A stretch of DNA of 41,645 nucleotides from Methylotenera sp. (GCA_021738245.1 JAIPCJ010000019.1:1-41645), one strand, 5' to 3'; numbered from the stretch's first letter, positions 32,780 through 41,532 are shown. The notes: generated from the letters alone by a model not told the origin. Program-made: numbers and translations.

Positions 32780-33988
32780 ATGCAGCTGCCGGACCGCTGG
32801 ATCGCTCACCTCGACATGGATGCCTTCTACGCGTCCGTCGAGCTGCTGCGCTACCCGCAGCTCAAGGGCGAGGCGGTGGTCATCGGCGGGCGACGGGCTG
32901 ACGCGCCGCGCCAGCTGGAAGACGGCAGCTGGCAGTACGCCCGGCTGCGCCACTACACCGGCCGCGGCGTGGTCACCACCAGCACTTATGCCGCGCGGGA
33001 TCTGGGCGTTTTCTCCGCCATGGGCCTGATGAAGGCCGCCCTGCGCGCGCCCGATGCGGTGTTGCTGCCGGCCGACTTCGACAGCTACCGCAAGTACTCG
33101 CGCCTCTTCAAGGCCGCGGTGGCCGAGGTGGCGCCGGTCATCGAGGACCGCGGCATCGACGAGATCTACATCGACCTGACCGACGTGCCCGGCGTGCGAG
33201 ACGCGGTAGGCCATAACCCGCTGGGCGGCGTGAAGGCGGTGGCGCGTGAGATCAAGAACTCGGTCTGGCGCGCCACCGGCCTGACCTGCTCCATCGGCAT
33301 CACGCCCAACAAGCTGCTCAGCAAGATCGCCAGCGAGCTGGACAAGCCCGATGGCATCACCGTGCTGACGCTGGACGACATTCCCAGCCGCATCTGGCCG
33401 CTGGCGGTGCGCAAGATCAACGGCATCGGTCCCAAGGCGGGCGACAAGCTCGTCAAGCTCGGCCTGCACACCGTGGGCGACATCGCCGCGGCCGACCCGG
33501 CCTGGCTGGTGGCGCAGTTCGGCCAGAGCTATGGCGAATGGCTGCACAACGCCGCCCACGGCCGCGATGCCCGGCCGGTGGTCACGCACAGCGAGCCAGT
33601 GTCGGTCAGCCGCGAGACCACCTTCGAGCGCGACCTGCATGCGGTGCACGACAGGGCCCTGCTCGGGCAGATCATGGACGAGCTCTGCGAGCGCCTGTCG
33701 CAAGACCTGGCGCGCAAGCGCTATGCCGGCAAGACCGTGGGCATCAAGCTGCGCTTCGAGGGCTTCGTGACCGTCACGCGCGACCAGACGCTCAAGGCGC
33801 CGATCGCCAGCGCCGCCGACATCCGCCGTGCGGTGGGCCTGTGCCTGAAGCGCGTGACCTTCGACAAGCGCCTGCGCCTGATGGGGGTGCGCGTGGGCAA
33901 CCTCGTGCACGCGAGCGAGGTGCCACCGCCAGCAACCGAAGCCGTGCGCGGAGAAACGCCGCCCCGTGAGAATCTGCCGCTGTTCTGA
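32780..33988 (+). CDS. dinB: DNA polymerase IV (Y-family)
   Basis: A 402-residue translesion polymerase. The palm motifs are HLDMDAFYASVE (residues 10-21) and DRGIDEIYIDLTD, which supply the catalytic carboxylates. A helix-hairpin-helix in the thumb reads NGIGPKAGDKLVKLGL, and the little-finger domain carries VSRETTFERDL. The C-terminus ENLPLF fits the beta-clamp-binding consensus, so it should be recruited to the replisome. An insert-like stretch (RADAPRQLEDGSWQYARLRH, about residues 40-59) lengthens the N-terminal loop compared with E. coli DinB. No LexA box is evident in the upstream 188 nt. Confidence 0.95.
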   Translation: MQLPDRWIAHLDMDAFYASVELLRYPQLKGEAVVIGGRRADAPRQLEDGSWQYARLRHYTGRGVVTTSTYAARDLGVFSAMGLMKAALRAPDAVLLPADFDSYRKYSRLFKAAVAEVAPVIEDRGIDEIYIDLTDVPGVRDAVGHNPLGGVKAVAREIKNSVWRATGLTCSIGITPNKLLSKIASELDKPDGITVLTLDDIPSRIWPLAVRKINGIGPKAGDKLVKLGLHTVGDIAAADPAWLVAQFGQSYGEWLHNAAHGRDARPVVTHSEPVSVSRETTFERDLHAVHDRALLGQIMDELCERLSQDLARKRYAGKTVGIKLRFEGFVTVTRDQTLKAPIASAADIRRAVGLCLKRVTFDKRLRLMGVRVGNLVHASEVPPPATEAVRGETPPRENLPLF

Positions 33989-34011
33989 TCCGCCGGCCCT
34001 TGCGGCCCCGC

Positions 34012-34638
34012 ATGACCGTGACCCACGACACCCACAGCTATCAACCCCGCCAGGGCCACGGCCTGCCGCATGACCCGTTCAATGCCATCGTGGGGCCGCG
34101 CCCCATCGGCTGGATCGGCAGCCATGACGGCGCCGGCCACCGCAACCTGGCGCCCTACAGCTTCTTCAACGCCTTCAATTACGTGCCGCCCATCGTGGGC
34201 TTTGCGAGCATCGGCGAGAAAGACACCCTGCGCAACGTGCAGGCCACCGGCGAGTTCACCTGGAACCTCGTCACCCGCGAGCTGGCCGAGCGCATGAATG
34301 CCAGCTGCGCGGCCGTGCCGCCGGAGGTGGACGAGTTCGCGCTGGCCGGCCTCACGCCGCTAGCCTCGCAGCAGGTCACGGCGCCGCGCGTGGCCGAGTC
34401 GCCGGTGAGCTTCGAATGCCGGGTGACCCAGATCGTGCATCTCACGACGGCCGCGGGTGACGCCGTGCCTACCTGGCTGGTGCTGGGCGAGGTGGTGGTG
34501 GTGCACATCGCCCGCCACTTGCTCGTGAATGGCGTCTACGACACCGCTGCGGCCCGCCCCGTGCTGCGTGGTGGTGGCCCGGCCGACTATTTCGAGATCG
34601 CGCCCGAGCTGCGCTTCCAGATGCATCGCCCCACCTGA
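34012..34638 (+). CDS. Flavin reductase-like FMN-binding protein
   Basis: A 208-residue cytosolic protein of the flavin reductase-like family (split-barrel flavin fold). Marks include PFNAIVGPRPIGWIGS, NLAPYSFFNAFNYVPPIVGF and FTWNLVTRELAERMNASCA, the FMN-binding parts. Related proteins reduce FMN for monooxygenases or act as NAD(P)H:flavin oxidoreductases; no monooxygenase partner is adjacent. A TTG at 34000 is also in frame, but the ATG at 34012 gives a normal N-terminus. It follows dinB by 23 nt and precedes the amidase by 26 nt, so it may share a transcript with both. Confidence 0.9.
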   Translation: MTVTHDTHSYQPRQGHGLPHDPFNAIVGPRPIGWIGSHDGAGHRNLAPYSFFNAFNYVPPIVGFASIGEKDTLRNVQATGEFTWNLVTRELAERMNASCAAVPPEVDEFALAGLTPLASQQVTAPRVAESPVSFECRVTQIVHLTTAAGDAVPTWLVLGEVVVVHIARHLLVNGVYDTAAARPVLRGGGPADYFEIAPELRFQMHRPT

Positions 34639-34664
34639 GTTCCGTCACCGGAGACCTCCACGCC

Positions 34665-36455
34665 ATGCCCTCCCGTCGTCGCTTCCTCGCCCAGGCTCCA
34701 GCCGGCCTGATCGGTGCCACCGCCCTGGCCAGCGCCCAGACGCCGAGCGCCCCGACCACGCCCGGCGCGCCACCGACCTTCGGCACCGCACCGCCGGTCG
34801 GCCCCGAGATCACACCCAGCACGATTGCCGAGGCCGAGAAGCTGATGCGGGTCGGCTTCAGTGATGCCGAGCGGCAAATGATCGCCGCCAACTGGCGCAA
34901 CAGCCTGGCCGGCCTGGCCGACCGGCGCGACGGCCCCCGCCGCATCGCGCTGCCCGAGACCCTGGCCCCGGCCACCCAATGGGACCCGGCACTCGGGCGC
35001 AGCGCTGGCCCGACGCGCAACCGCTTCGTGCGCTCTGCCGGCCCCGTGCCCGCCCTGCCAGCCGATGACGCAGACATCGCCTTTGCGCCGGTCAGCCAGC
35101 TGTCGCGCTGGATCGAGACCCGCGCACTGACCTCCGAGCGGCTCACGCGCATCTACCTGTCGCGCATCGAACGGCTCGACAGCCGCTTGCGCTCCGTCAT
35201 CACGCTGACGGCCGACCAGGCGCTCGCCCAGGCCCGCCAGGCCGACCGCGAGATTGCCGCCGGCAAGTACCGCGGCCCGCTGCACGGCATGCCCTACGGC
35301 GTGAAAGACCTGCTCGACACCGCCGGCATCCCGACCACCTACGGTGCCGAGCCCTTCCGGCAGCGCGTGCCCCAGCGCGATGCGGCGGTCATCCAGCGCC
35401 TGAACGCCGCTGGCGCCGTGATGCTGGCCAAGCTCAGCCTGGGCGCGCTGGCCATGAACGACATCTGGTTTGGCGGGCAGACCATGAACCCCTGGCTGCC
35501 CGAGGAAGGCGCTTCGGGCTCCAGCGCCGGCTCAGGCGCGGCCACTGCTGCGGGCCTGGTGGCGTTTGCCATCGGCAGCGAAACCGGCGGCAGCATCATC
35601 AGCCCGAGCATGCGCTGCGGCGTGACCGGCCTGCGGCCCACCTTCGGCCGCGTGCCGCGCACGGGCGCGATGACGCTGTGCTGGTCGCTCGACAAGCTCG
35701 GCCCCATGACTCGCAGCGTCGAGGACGCGATGCTGGTGCTGCAGGCCATCAGCGGCCCGGATGCCGGCGACGTGAGCTCGCGCCCCTGCAATCTGCAGTT
35801 CGACGCCCGCGCCTCGGTCAAGGGGCTGCGCGTGGGCTATGTGCCGGGCTGGCTGGACGAGGCGCCGGCCATCGACATCGACCGGCAGGCGCTCGACATG
35901 GTGCGCCGCCTCGGCATGCAGCCGGTCCCCATCCAGCTGCCCGCCTGGCCGTATGACGGCCTGAACCTCATCCTGTTTGCCGAGGCCGCCGCTGCCTTCG
36001 AGGAGCTGACCCTCAACCACGGCGTGGACCAGCTGCGCATGCAGACGCCGGACTCCTGGCCGAACTTCTTCCGCATGTCGCGCTTCCTGTCGGCGGTGGA
36101 CTTCGTGCAGGCCGACCGACTGCGCCGCCTGGTGGCGCAGGAGATGGCGCGCCTCATGTCGGAGGTGGACCTGCTGCTCGTGCCCTCGCTGCGCGAGGAG
36201 ATGCTCACCATCACCAACCACACCGGCCACCCCAGCCTCACGCTGCGCACCGGCTTCACCTCGGTGAGCGAAGCCCGCAGCGACTGGGCGCCCGACGCCG
36301 CCCGGCCCGTGGCGAAGTTCTCGCCCCCGCGGCGCGTGCCCCACGGCGTGACGCTGATCGGCCGGCTGTTCGACGAAGGCGTGCTGGCCCAGGCCGGGCT
36401 GGCGATGGAGAAGGCAGCGGGCGTGTCGGCGGAACGACCGCCGGGCTTCTTCTGA
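34665..36455 (+). CDS. Tat-exported amidase (amidase signature family)
   Basis: A 596-residue Ser-cisSer-Lys amidase. It opens with a twin-arginine signal (SRRRFLAQAPAGLIGATALA), so it acts in the periplasm. The signature region is complete: Lys214 in YGVKDLLDTAGIPTTYGA, the Gly/Ser loop ASGSSAGSGAATAAG with Ser287 as cis-Ser, and the nucleophile Ser310 in ETGGSIISPSMRCGVTGLRP. Such enzymes hydrolyse carboxamides; GatA-like tRNA work is unlikely because it is exported. The C-terminal DEAPAIDIDRQALD segment and the lipophilic pocket region are typical. It follows the flavin reductase closely and converges on the DUF2237 gene with 3 nt between stops. Confidence 0.93.
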   Translation: MPSRRRFLAQAPAGLIGATALASAQTPSAPTTPGAPPTFGTAPPVGPEITPSTIAEAEKLMRVGFSDAERQMIAANWRNSLAGLADRRDGPRRIALPETLAPATQWDPALGRSAGPTRNRFVRSAGPVPALPADDADIAFAPVSQLSRWIETRALTSERLTRIYLSRIERLDSRLRSVITLTADQALAQARQADREIAAGKYRGPLHGMPYGVKDLLDTAGIPTTYGAEPFRQRVPQRDAAVIQRLNAAGAVMLAKLSLGALAMNDIWFGGQTMNPWLPEEGASGSSAGSGAATAAGLVAFAIGSETGGSIISPSMRCGVTGLRPTFGRVPRTGAMTLCWSLDKLGPMTRSVEDAMLVLQAISGPDAGDVSSRPCNLQFDARASVKGLRVGYVPGWLDEAPAIDIDRQALDMVRRLGMQPVPIQLPAWPYDGLNLILFAEAAAAFEELTLNHGVDQLRMQTPDSWPNFFRMSRFLSAVDFVQADRLRRLVAQEMARLMSEVDLLLVPSLREEMLTITNHTGHPSLTLRTGFTSVSEARSDWAPDAARPVAKFSPPRRVPHGVTLIGRLFDEGVLAQAGLAMEKAAGVSAERPPGFF

Positions 36456-36458
36456 GGT

Positions 36459-36839
36459 CTAAGAGCCGGCCTCCCGCGGTGCGAGCGCGCAGGCCTTCAG
36501 CGTTGCCAGCGGAATGAGGCGCAACACCAGCGCATGCGTGGCCTCCAGCACCACGGGCGGCGCCACGCCCGCCTCGTGCGCCTCCAGCCAGCGGGTGGCG
36601 CACAGGCACCAGCGGTCGCCCGGGCGCAGGCCCGAAAAACGCCATTGCGGCCGCGGCGTGACCAGGTCGTTGCCGCGCGACAGCGAGAAGGCCAGGAACT
36701 CCGCCGTCACCCGCGCACAGACCAGGTGGGTGCCGCGGTCGTGCTCGTCGGCCGAGCAGCAGCCGTCGCGCAGGAAACCGGTGAGCGGGTCGAAGGAGCA
36801 GGCCTGCAAGGCCGTGCCCAGTACATTCATCGCCGTCAT
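36459..36839 (-). CDS. DUF2237 family protein
   Basis: A 126-residue cytosolic protein of DUF2237, function unknown. It reads NVLGTALQACSFDPLTGFLR, then DGCC (residues 25-28), DRGTHLVCARVTAEFLAFS, GNDLVTPRPQWRFSGLRPGD and WCLCATRWLEA, the well-conserved family blocks with several cysteines. Two ATGs nine bases apart (36839 and 36830) can start it; the upstream one is given, neither has a clear ribosome binding site. It converges on the amidase and diverges from the helicase gene with 87 nt between starts. Confidence 0.9.
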   Translation of the reverse strand: MTAMNVLGTALQACSFDPLTGFLRDGCCSADEHDRGTHLVCARVTAEFLAFSLSRGNDLVTPRPQWRFSGLRPGDRWCLCATRWLEAHEAGVAPPVVLEATHALVLRLIPLATLKACALAPREAGS

Positions 36840-36926
36840 GTGCCTGATGCCTGTTGAATCGCGCCGTATCTTGCCCCCGCAGCCAAGCCCATGGGCGGGC
36901 AAGGCATTGCCGGCGCACCCCCGTCG

Positions 36927-39230
36927 ATGAGCGACTGGACCTACACCGTCTCGGTACGCAGCCTTTGCGAATTCACCGCCAAGCGGGGCGACCTCGACCG
37001 CCGCTTCACGCCCTCCGCCACCGCGCTGGAAGGCCAGGCCGGGCAGATGGCCGTCTACGCACGCCGCTCGCCGGGCTACGAGACCGAGCTGGCCCTCGAA
37101 GGCCAGTGGGGCTCGCTGCGCGTGCGCGGCCGGGCCGATGGCTACGAGGCCGATGTGAACCGGCTGGAAGAGATCAAGACCATCCGCGGGCCGGTCGAGC
37201 GCGTGCCCGACAACCGGTGCGCCCTGCACTGGGCGCAGCTCGAGACCTACGGCGCCCTCATCGCTGCCGACCGGGGGCTGGCCGAGCTGGAACTCGCGCT
37301 GGTGTATGTGGACGCCGACACCCAGCAGGAAACCGTGCTGCGGCAGACCCACGCCGCCGCCGCCTTGCAGCAAGCGTTCGAAGCGCGCTGCCAGGCCTTC
37401 GAGGCCTGGGCCCGGCAGGAAGCCGAGCACCGCCAGGCGCGGGATGCGGGCCTCGCCGCCCTGCCCTTCCCCCTCGGCGAACTGCGCCCCGGCCAACGCC
37501 TGCTGGCGGAGGCGGTGTACCGCGCGGCGGGTGCGGGCCGCTGCCTGCTGGCCCAGGCGCCCACCGGCATCGGCAAGACGCTCGGTACCCTCTACCCGCT
37601 GCTGCGCGCCATGCCTGCCCAGCAGCTCGACAAGGTCGGCTACCTGACCTGCAAGGGCACCGGCCGCATCACCGCGCAGGAAGCCCTGCATGCGCTGCGC
37701 GAGCACACGCCTGGCCGAGCGCAGCGGGTGTTGACCCTGGTGGCCAAGGACCAGGCCTGCGAGCACCCGACGCTGGCCTGCCACGGCGATGCCTGCCCGC
37801 TGGCCCGGGGCTTCTACGACAAGCTGCCCGCCGCGCGCGCCGAGGCGGTGGCCGTGGGCTGGCTGGATGCATCCACGCAGCGCCGCATCGCGCTGCAGCA
37901 CGGCCTGTGCCCCTACTACCTCGGCCAGGAGCTGCTGCGCTGGGCGGACGTGGTGGTGGGCGACGTCCACCATGCCTTCGACCCCCACGGTCAGCTCTAC
38001 GGCCTGGCGCAGTCGCAGAGCTGGAAGCTCGCACTGCTGGTGGACGAAGCCCACAACCTGATCGACCGCACCCGCGACATGTACAGCACCTCGCTGAGCC
38101 TGGCCCGGGTGCGCGAGGTGGTGGCCGAGGCGCCGGCATCGCTGCGCTCGCCACTGCGCCGGCTGGCCGTCGAGCTGGCCGACCTCGCCCGTGAGCAGCC
38201 CGCCGACTATCAGCCGCTCAAGGAGATTCCCGACGACCTCGCCGACGCGCTGCAGCGGGTCAACGCCGCGCTGGCCGAGCATGTGCAGAACCATCCGCTG
38301 GATGTCGGGCCGATGCTGCAGTTCTACTTCGAAGTGCTCGGCCTGCAGCGGCTGCTGGACCGCTTCGATGCGCATTCGGTGTGCGACCTGCAGCGCAGCG
38401 CCGCGGCGCCGGCGGCCCTGACGGCGGGCAGCAACCTGTCGCTGCTGGCGGACGACGCCCACGACGCCCGGCTGTCGGTGCGCAACATCGTGCCGGGCCA
38501 TTTTCTGAAGGAGCGATTCGAAAGCCTGCACAGCGTCACCTTGTTCTCGGCCACGCTCGGCCCGCCCGATTACCCGCGCCAGCTGCTCGGCCTGCCCGAC
38601 AACACCGCCTGGATCGACGTGCCCGCCCCCTTCCCGCCCGAGCACCTCACCGTGCGCGTGGCCCACCGCCTGTCCACCCGCTACGAGCACCGCGACGCCA
38701 GCCTGGATGCGCTGGTGGACCTGCTGGCCACGCAGTTCCGCGACCACCCGGGCAACTATCTCGCCTTCTTCAGCAGCTTCGACTACCTCGACAAGGCCGC
38801 CGCGCGGCTGGCACTGCGCCACCCGGACCTGCCCCGCTGGAGCCAATCGCGCGCCATGGGTGACGGCGCGCGGCGTGCCTTTCTGGACCGCTTTGTGCCC
38901 GACGGCCGCGGCATCGGCTTCGCCGTGCTGGGCGGCGCCTTTGCCGAGGGTGTCGACCTGCCGGGCACGCGGCTCATCGGCGCCTTCATCGCCACCCTGG
39001 GCCTGCCGCCGGTGTCGCCGCTGCAGGACCTGGTGCGGGAACGGCTGGACAGCCTCTTCGGCGCCGAACACGGCTATGCCGACCTGGTGCCGGGGCTGCA
39101 GAAGGTGGTGCAGGCGGCCGGCCGCGTGCTGCGCTCAGCCGACGACCGGGGCTGGGTCTGGCTGCTGGACCGGCGCTTTGCCCGGCCGCAGGTGCGCGCG
39201 TTGCTGCCGGCCTGGTGGGTCATCGATTGA
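36927..39230 (+). CDS. RecB-like nuclease fused to XPD/DinG-type iron-sulfur helicase
   Basis: A 767-residue protein with two parts. Residues about 1-120 carry a PD-(D/E)XK pattern: RGRADG (Asp71), EEIKT (Glu82, Lys84) and AQLETY (Gln104, Tyr108), as in RecB/Cas4-like nucleases. Residues about 185-767 are a superfamily-2 helicase: Walker A APTGIGKT (211-218), four cysteines C278, C285, C290 and C328 for a probable [4Fe-4S] domain, DEAH (373-376), and the C-terminal Rad3 motif QAAGRVLRS. It should unwind and cut DNA, likely in repair. ATG at 36927 (MSDWTYTVSV) begins the nuclease domain; one at 36891 is possible. Confidence 0.88.
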   Translation: MSDWTYTVSVRSLCEFTAKRGDLDRRFTPSATALEGQAGQMAVYARRSPGYETELALEGQWGSLRVRGRADGYEADVNRLEEIKTIRGPVERVPDNRCALHWAQLETYGALIAADRGLAELELALVYVDADTQQETVLRQTHAAAALQQAFEARCQAFEAWARQEAEHRQARDAGLAALPFPLGELRPGQRLLAEAVYRAAGAGRCLLAQAPTGIGKTLGTLYPLLRAMPAQQLDKVGYLTCKGTGRITAQEALHALREHTPGRAQRVLTLVAKDQACEHPTLACHGDACPLARGFYDKLPAARAEAVAVGWLDASTQRRIALQHGLCPYYLGQELLRWADVVVGDVHHAFDPHGQLYGLAQSQSWKLALLVDEAHNLIDRTRDMYSTSLSLARVREVVAEAPASLRSPLRRLAVELADLAREQPADYQPLKEIPDDLADALQRVNAALAEHVQNHPLDVGPMLQFYFEVLGLQRLLDRFDAHSVCDLQRSAAAPAALTAGSNLSLLADDAHDARLSVRNIVPGHFLKERFESLHSVTLFSATLGPPDYPRQLLGLPDNTAWIDVPAPFPPEHLTVRVAHRLSTRYEHRDASLDALVDLLATQFRDHPGNYLAFFSSFDYLDKAAARLALRHPDLPRWSQSRAMGDGARRAFLDRFVPDGRGIGFAVLGGAFAEGVDLPGTRLIGAFIATLGLPPVSPLQDLVRERLDSLFGAEHGYADLVPGLQKVVQAAGRVLRSADDRGWVWLLDRRFARPQVRALLPAWWVID

Positions 39231-39244
39231 ACTTTTTCGCGTGC

Positions 39245-39289
39245 GGCTGAATCCAAATCGACCGGCCAGCCGCTCCAAGGCTGTATCCA
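39245..39289. promoter_or_regulatory. Direct repeat GGCTG(A/T)ATCCA upstream of the DUF6249-sigma operon
   Basis: GGCTGAATCCA (39245-39255) and GGCTGTATCCA (39279-39289) match at 10 of 11 positions and start 34 bp apart. They occupy the 83-nt space between the helicase stop and the DUF6249 start, followed by CAGGAG as ribosome binding site. They could be binding sites for the operon's regulator or part of an ECF promoter. Confidence 0.4.
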
Positions 39290-39313
39290 CCATCCACACC
39301 GCAGGAGCTGCCC

Positions 39314-39721
39314 ATGTTCGAGAACTTCCATGCCTGGTTGCCGCTGATGATTCCCATCCTGGCCTTGATGATTCCCATCGTGGCCATCGTGGCGCACTAC
39401 GTCGGACGCGCGCACAGCGAGCGCCAGCGCCACGAGACCATCCGAGAGATCGCGCGGGCCGGGCTGCCCATCCCGCCCGAGTTGCTGGCCGACGCCCAGG
39501 ACAGCGACTGGCACCGCGCCCGCCGCGAGGCCGCCAACCCCAACCGGCTGCTGGTGCCGGCACTCATCAACATCGCGGTGGGCCTGGGGCTGATGGGCAT
39601 GTTCTCGTTGATGATGCCGGGCGCCTGGCTGTGGAGCATCGGCCTGCTGCCCTTGTTCATTGGGTGCGCGCTGGCCCTGTACTGGTCGGTCGAGCGCAAA
39701 CAGCAGCCGCCGCAGCCGTGA
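39314..39721 (+). CDS. DUF6249 family membrane protein
   Basis: A 135-residue inner-membrane protein with an N-terminal span (WLPLMIPILALMIPIVAIVA), a charged cytosolic stretch with RHETIREIARAGLPIPPELL and about 25 further residues, and two C-terminal spans (LINIAVGLGLMGMFSLMM; GLLPLFIGCALALYWSV). This matches the DUF6249 pattern. The function is unknown, but the family regularly precedes an ECF sigma gene, as here, where the stop overlaps the sigma start (GTGA, 4 nt). It could sense or hold the sigma factor at the membrane; that is inference. Confidence 0.82.
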   Translation: MFENFHAWLPLMIPILALMIPIVAIVAHYVGRAHSERQRHETIREIARAGLPIPPELLADAQDSDWHRARREAANPNRLLVPALINIAVGLGLMGMFSLMMPGAWLWSIGLLPLFIGCALALYWSVERKQQPPQP

Positions 39722-40263
39722 CCTCCGGCGATGCTGCCGCGACCGAGAGCCGGCTGGTGGCCCTGGCGGCCAGTGGCGACCGGGCGGCCTTTGCGACGCT
39801 GGTGCAGGCCCACCAGGGCTATCTGCGCAAGCTGCTCGGCCGCGTCTGCCGGGGCGACCAGGGCCGGGCCGACGACCTCGCGCAGGAGGCCTTCCTGCGT
39901 GCCTGGCGGGCGCTGCCGGGCTTTCGCGGCGAGGCGCGCTTTCGCACCTGGCTCACGCGGCTGGCCTATTCCGCGCTGGCCGCCGAGCGACCCAGCCTGC
40001 CCCCGGCCGAAGACGCCGCGCTGCCGGCCGACGTTGAAGCCGACACCAGCCGCCACGCCGACTGGCACATCGACCTCGACCGCGCCCTCGCCACCCTCAG
40101 CGAGGCGCAGCGCCACGCCGTGCTGCTGTGCTACGGCGCCGACCTCAGCCACGCGGAAGCGGCCCAGGTGCTGGGCTGGCCGCTGGGCACCGTCAAGACC
40201 CAGGTGCTGCGCGCCAGGGCCCGGCTGCGAGAGCAGTTGCAAGCCTGGGAGAACACGCCATGA
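39718..40263 (+). CDS. ECF-type sigma-70 family RNA polymerase sigma factor
   Basis: A 181-residue alternative sigma factor with region 2 (about residues 15-85: FATLVQAHQGYLRKLLGRVC, ADDLAQEAFLRAWRALPGF, FRTWLTRLAYSAL) and region 4 (about 120-175: LDRALATLSEAQRHAVLLCY, SHAEAAQVLGWPLGTVKTQV). No region 1 or 3 is present, as expected for the ECF group. GTG at 39718 overlaps the DUF6249 stop, and the stop overlaps the next gene by 4 nt (ATGA). The three are thus one coupled unit, in which the flanking membrane proteins are the natural candidates for its regulators. Its target promoters are unknown. Confidence 0.92.
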   Translation: MTSGDAAATESRLVALAASGDRAAFATLVQAHQGYLRKLLGRVCRGDQGRADDLAQEAFLRAWRALPGFRGEARFRTWLTRLAYSALAAERPSLPPAEDAALPADVEADTSRHADWHIDLDRALATLSEAQRHAVLLCYGADLSHAEAAQVLGWPLGTVKTQVLRARARLREQLQAWENTP

Positions 40264-40598
40264 ACGACATGCCTGATTCGACCCCACCCGACCTCGACAC
40301 CGATCCTCTCGCCCAGGCCCTGCGCCAGCATTGGCAGGCCGGTGGCGAGCCCGACGACGCCGGCTTCAGCCTGCGCGTGATGGCGGTGCTGCCCGCGCGC
40401 GTCAGCCCCAGCCAGCGCCGCCGGGCCCGCGCCATGCGCTGGCTGCACTGGGCGAGCATCACCTTGGCGGGTTGGGGCGCTGCGAGTCTCATGGCGGGCG
40501 AGCTCGGCCTGCCGACCGAACAGCGCCTGTTCGCGGGGGGCGCGCTGCTGCTGCTGTTGATCCTGTGGACCGTGCCCAACCGCTGGCTGCGGCCTTGA
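40260..40598 (+). CDS. Small two-span membrane protein, possible anti-sigma factor
   Basis: A 112-residue protein I do not recognise as a named family. It has an acidic N-terminal segment (PDSTPPDLDTDPLAQALRQH), a conserved-looking FSLRVMAVLPARVSPSQRRR, then two hydrophobic spans (about 62-82 and 91-107). The short hydrophilic N-terminus of about 60 residues followed by membrane helices, and 4-nt overlap with the ECF sigma stop, fit an anti-sigma-type partner. No zinc-binding HxxxCxxC motif is present, so it is not a classical ZAS anti-sigma. Confidence in coding is high and in role low. Confidence 0.78.
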   Translation: MNDMPDSTPPDLDTDPLAQALRQHWQAGGEPDDAGFSLRVMAVLPARVSPSQRRRARAMRWLHWASITLAGWGAASLMAGELGLPTEQRLFAGGALLLLLILWTVPNRWLRP

Positions 40599-40640
40599 AA
40601 CGAATGGAAACGATCAGGGCCGTGAGGGATGTCCCTTACC

Positions 40641-40657
40641 TTCCCGCATGGCGGGAA
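40641..40657. terminator. Perfect 7-bp hairpin after the sigma operon
   Basis: TTCCCGC-ATG-GCGGGAA is a perfect dyad 42 nt after the stop at 40598, in a 142-nt gap. Next to it is GGGATGTCCC (40627-40636). With a 3-nt loop and no T-run it is either a weak terminator or an operator for the Sel1 gene downstream. Confidence 0.35.
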
Positions 40658-40740
40658 AACCGCGGCCCGGCCCCCTCCTGCGGGGTCGGCAAGCCGGCCA
40701 CACTCACCGACAATCTAGGGATAGCTGTCGTCTGATCCGG

Positions 40741-41532
40741 ATGAACTCTGCCGCCGTCTCTGACTCCGTCCCCCACGCTGTCGCCCTCACATCGCCGCCT
40801 GTCGACCCGTTCGAGCATGGGCTGGCGCTGTTCCATGCCACGCCGCCCGACTACGCCCGCGCCGTGGGCTGGTTCCGCGCTGCGGCAGACAGCGGCCACG
40901 GCGACGGCATGGCCATGCTCGGGCTGTGCCTGCTGGAGGGTCTGGGCGTGCCGGCCGATGCGGTTCAGGCGCGCGAGTTGTTTCGCAAGGCGGCTGCACG
41001 CCGCAGCGCCATCGGACGCTTCCAGCTGGGCCGGGTGCTGATGACCGGCCGCGGCGGCCCGGCCGATGAGTCCGGTGGGCTGACCGCCTACGTGGCCGCC
41101 GCCTCCATGGGCCACGCCGAAGCCACGTTCAACCTGGCCAACTGCCTCTTCGCTGGCGTCGGCTGCCTGCCGGACCGCCTCGCGGCCAAGGCCCTGTACC
41201 TGCGCGCCCGCAACCTGGGCTGCACATTGCGGGCGCACGGCGTGCTGGTGCGTCGCCGCGAGCTCAAGATCGTGCGCGTGCTGGCTCAGCGTTTTGCCGA
41301 CCCCAATCGCCTGTTCTTCCTCGTGCAGGAGCGCCAGCAGGAGCTGGCCCTGGTGCATGCGGTCGCCCAGCCCAAGACGGCTGCGGCAGGGGCGCCGCGC
41401 GCCGGCAAGCCGCGCCGCCTGCGCCATGCCGGGCGCGTGGCCGCCGGGGTGATGGCCGCCATGGCCGGCACGCTCGGCCAATACCTGCGCCCGTCCTCGC
41501 GCGACGCGGGCCCCACCACGCTGAGCTTCTGA
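40741..41532 (+). CDS. Sel1-repeat (SLR) protein
   Basis: A 263-residue protein with three to four Sel1/TPR-like repeats between about residues 35 and 160 (RAVGWFRAAADSGHGDGMAM, ARELFRKAAARRSAIGRFQL, GGLTAYVAAASMGHAEATFN, AAKALYLRARNLG). The repeats form an alpha-solenoid used as a protein-binding scaffold, often in stress or envelope signalling. The C-terminus is Ala/Arg/Lys-rich with a weakly hydrophobic stretch (VAAGVMAAMAGTLGQYL). No signal peptide is seen. The ATG at 40741 begins the natural N-terminus; an upstream in-frame ATG at 40648 adds a non-family leader and overlaps the hairpin region. Confidence 0.82.
   Translation: MNSAAVSDSVPHAVALTSPPVDPFEHGLALFHATPPDYARAVGWFRAAADSGHGDGMAMLGLCLLEGLGVPADAVQARELFRKAAARRSAIGRFQLGRVLMTGRGGPADESGGLTAYVAAASMGHAEATFNLANCLFAGVGCLPDRLAAKALYLRARNLGCTLRAHGVLVRRRELKIVRVLAQRFADPNRLFFLVQERQQELALVHAVAQPKTAAAGAPRAGKPRRLRHAGRVAAGVMAAMAGTLGQYLRPSSRDAGPTTLSF

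Noticed and set aside
36459..39071. Very long open frame on the minus strand opposite the helicase (and similar ones at 3520-5283, 9061-11157, 13399-15354, 15397-17511)
   Set aside because: They are antisense to genes with clear family motifs, have low-complexity His/Gln/Arg-rich translations and arise from the high third-position GC of the true genes.
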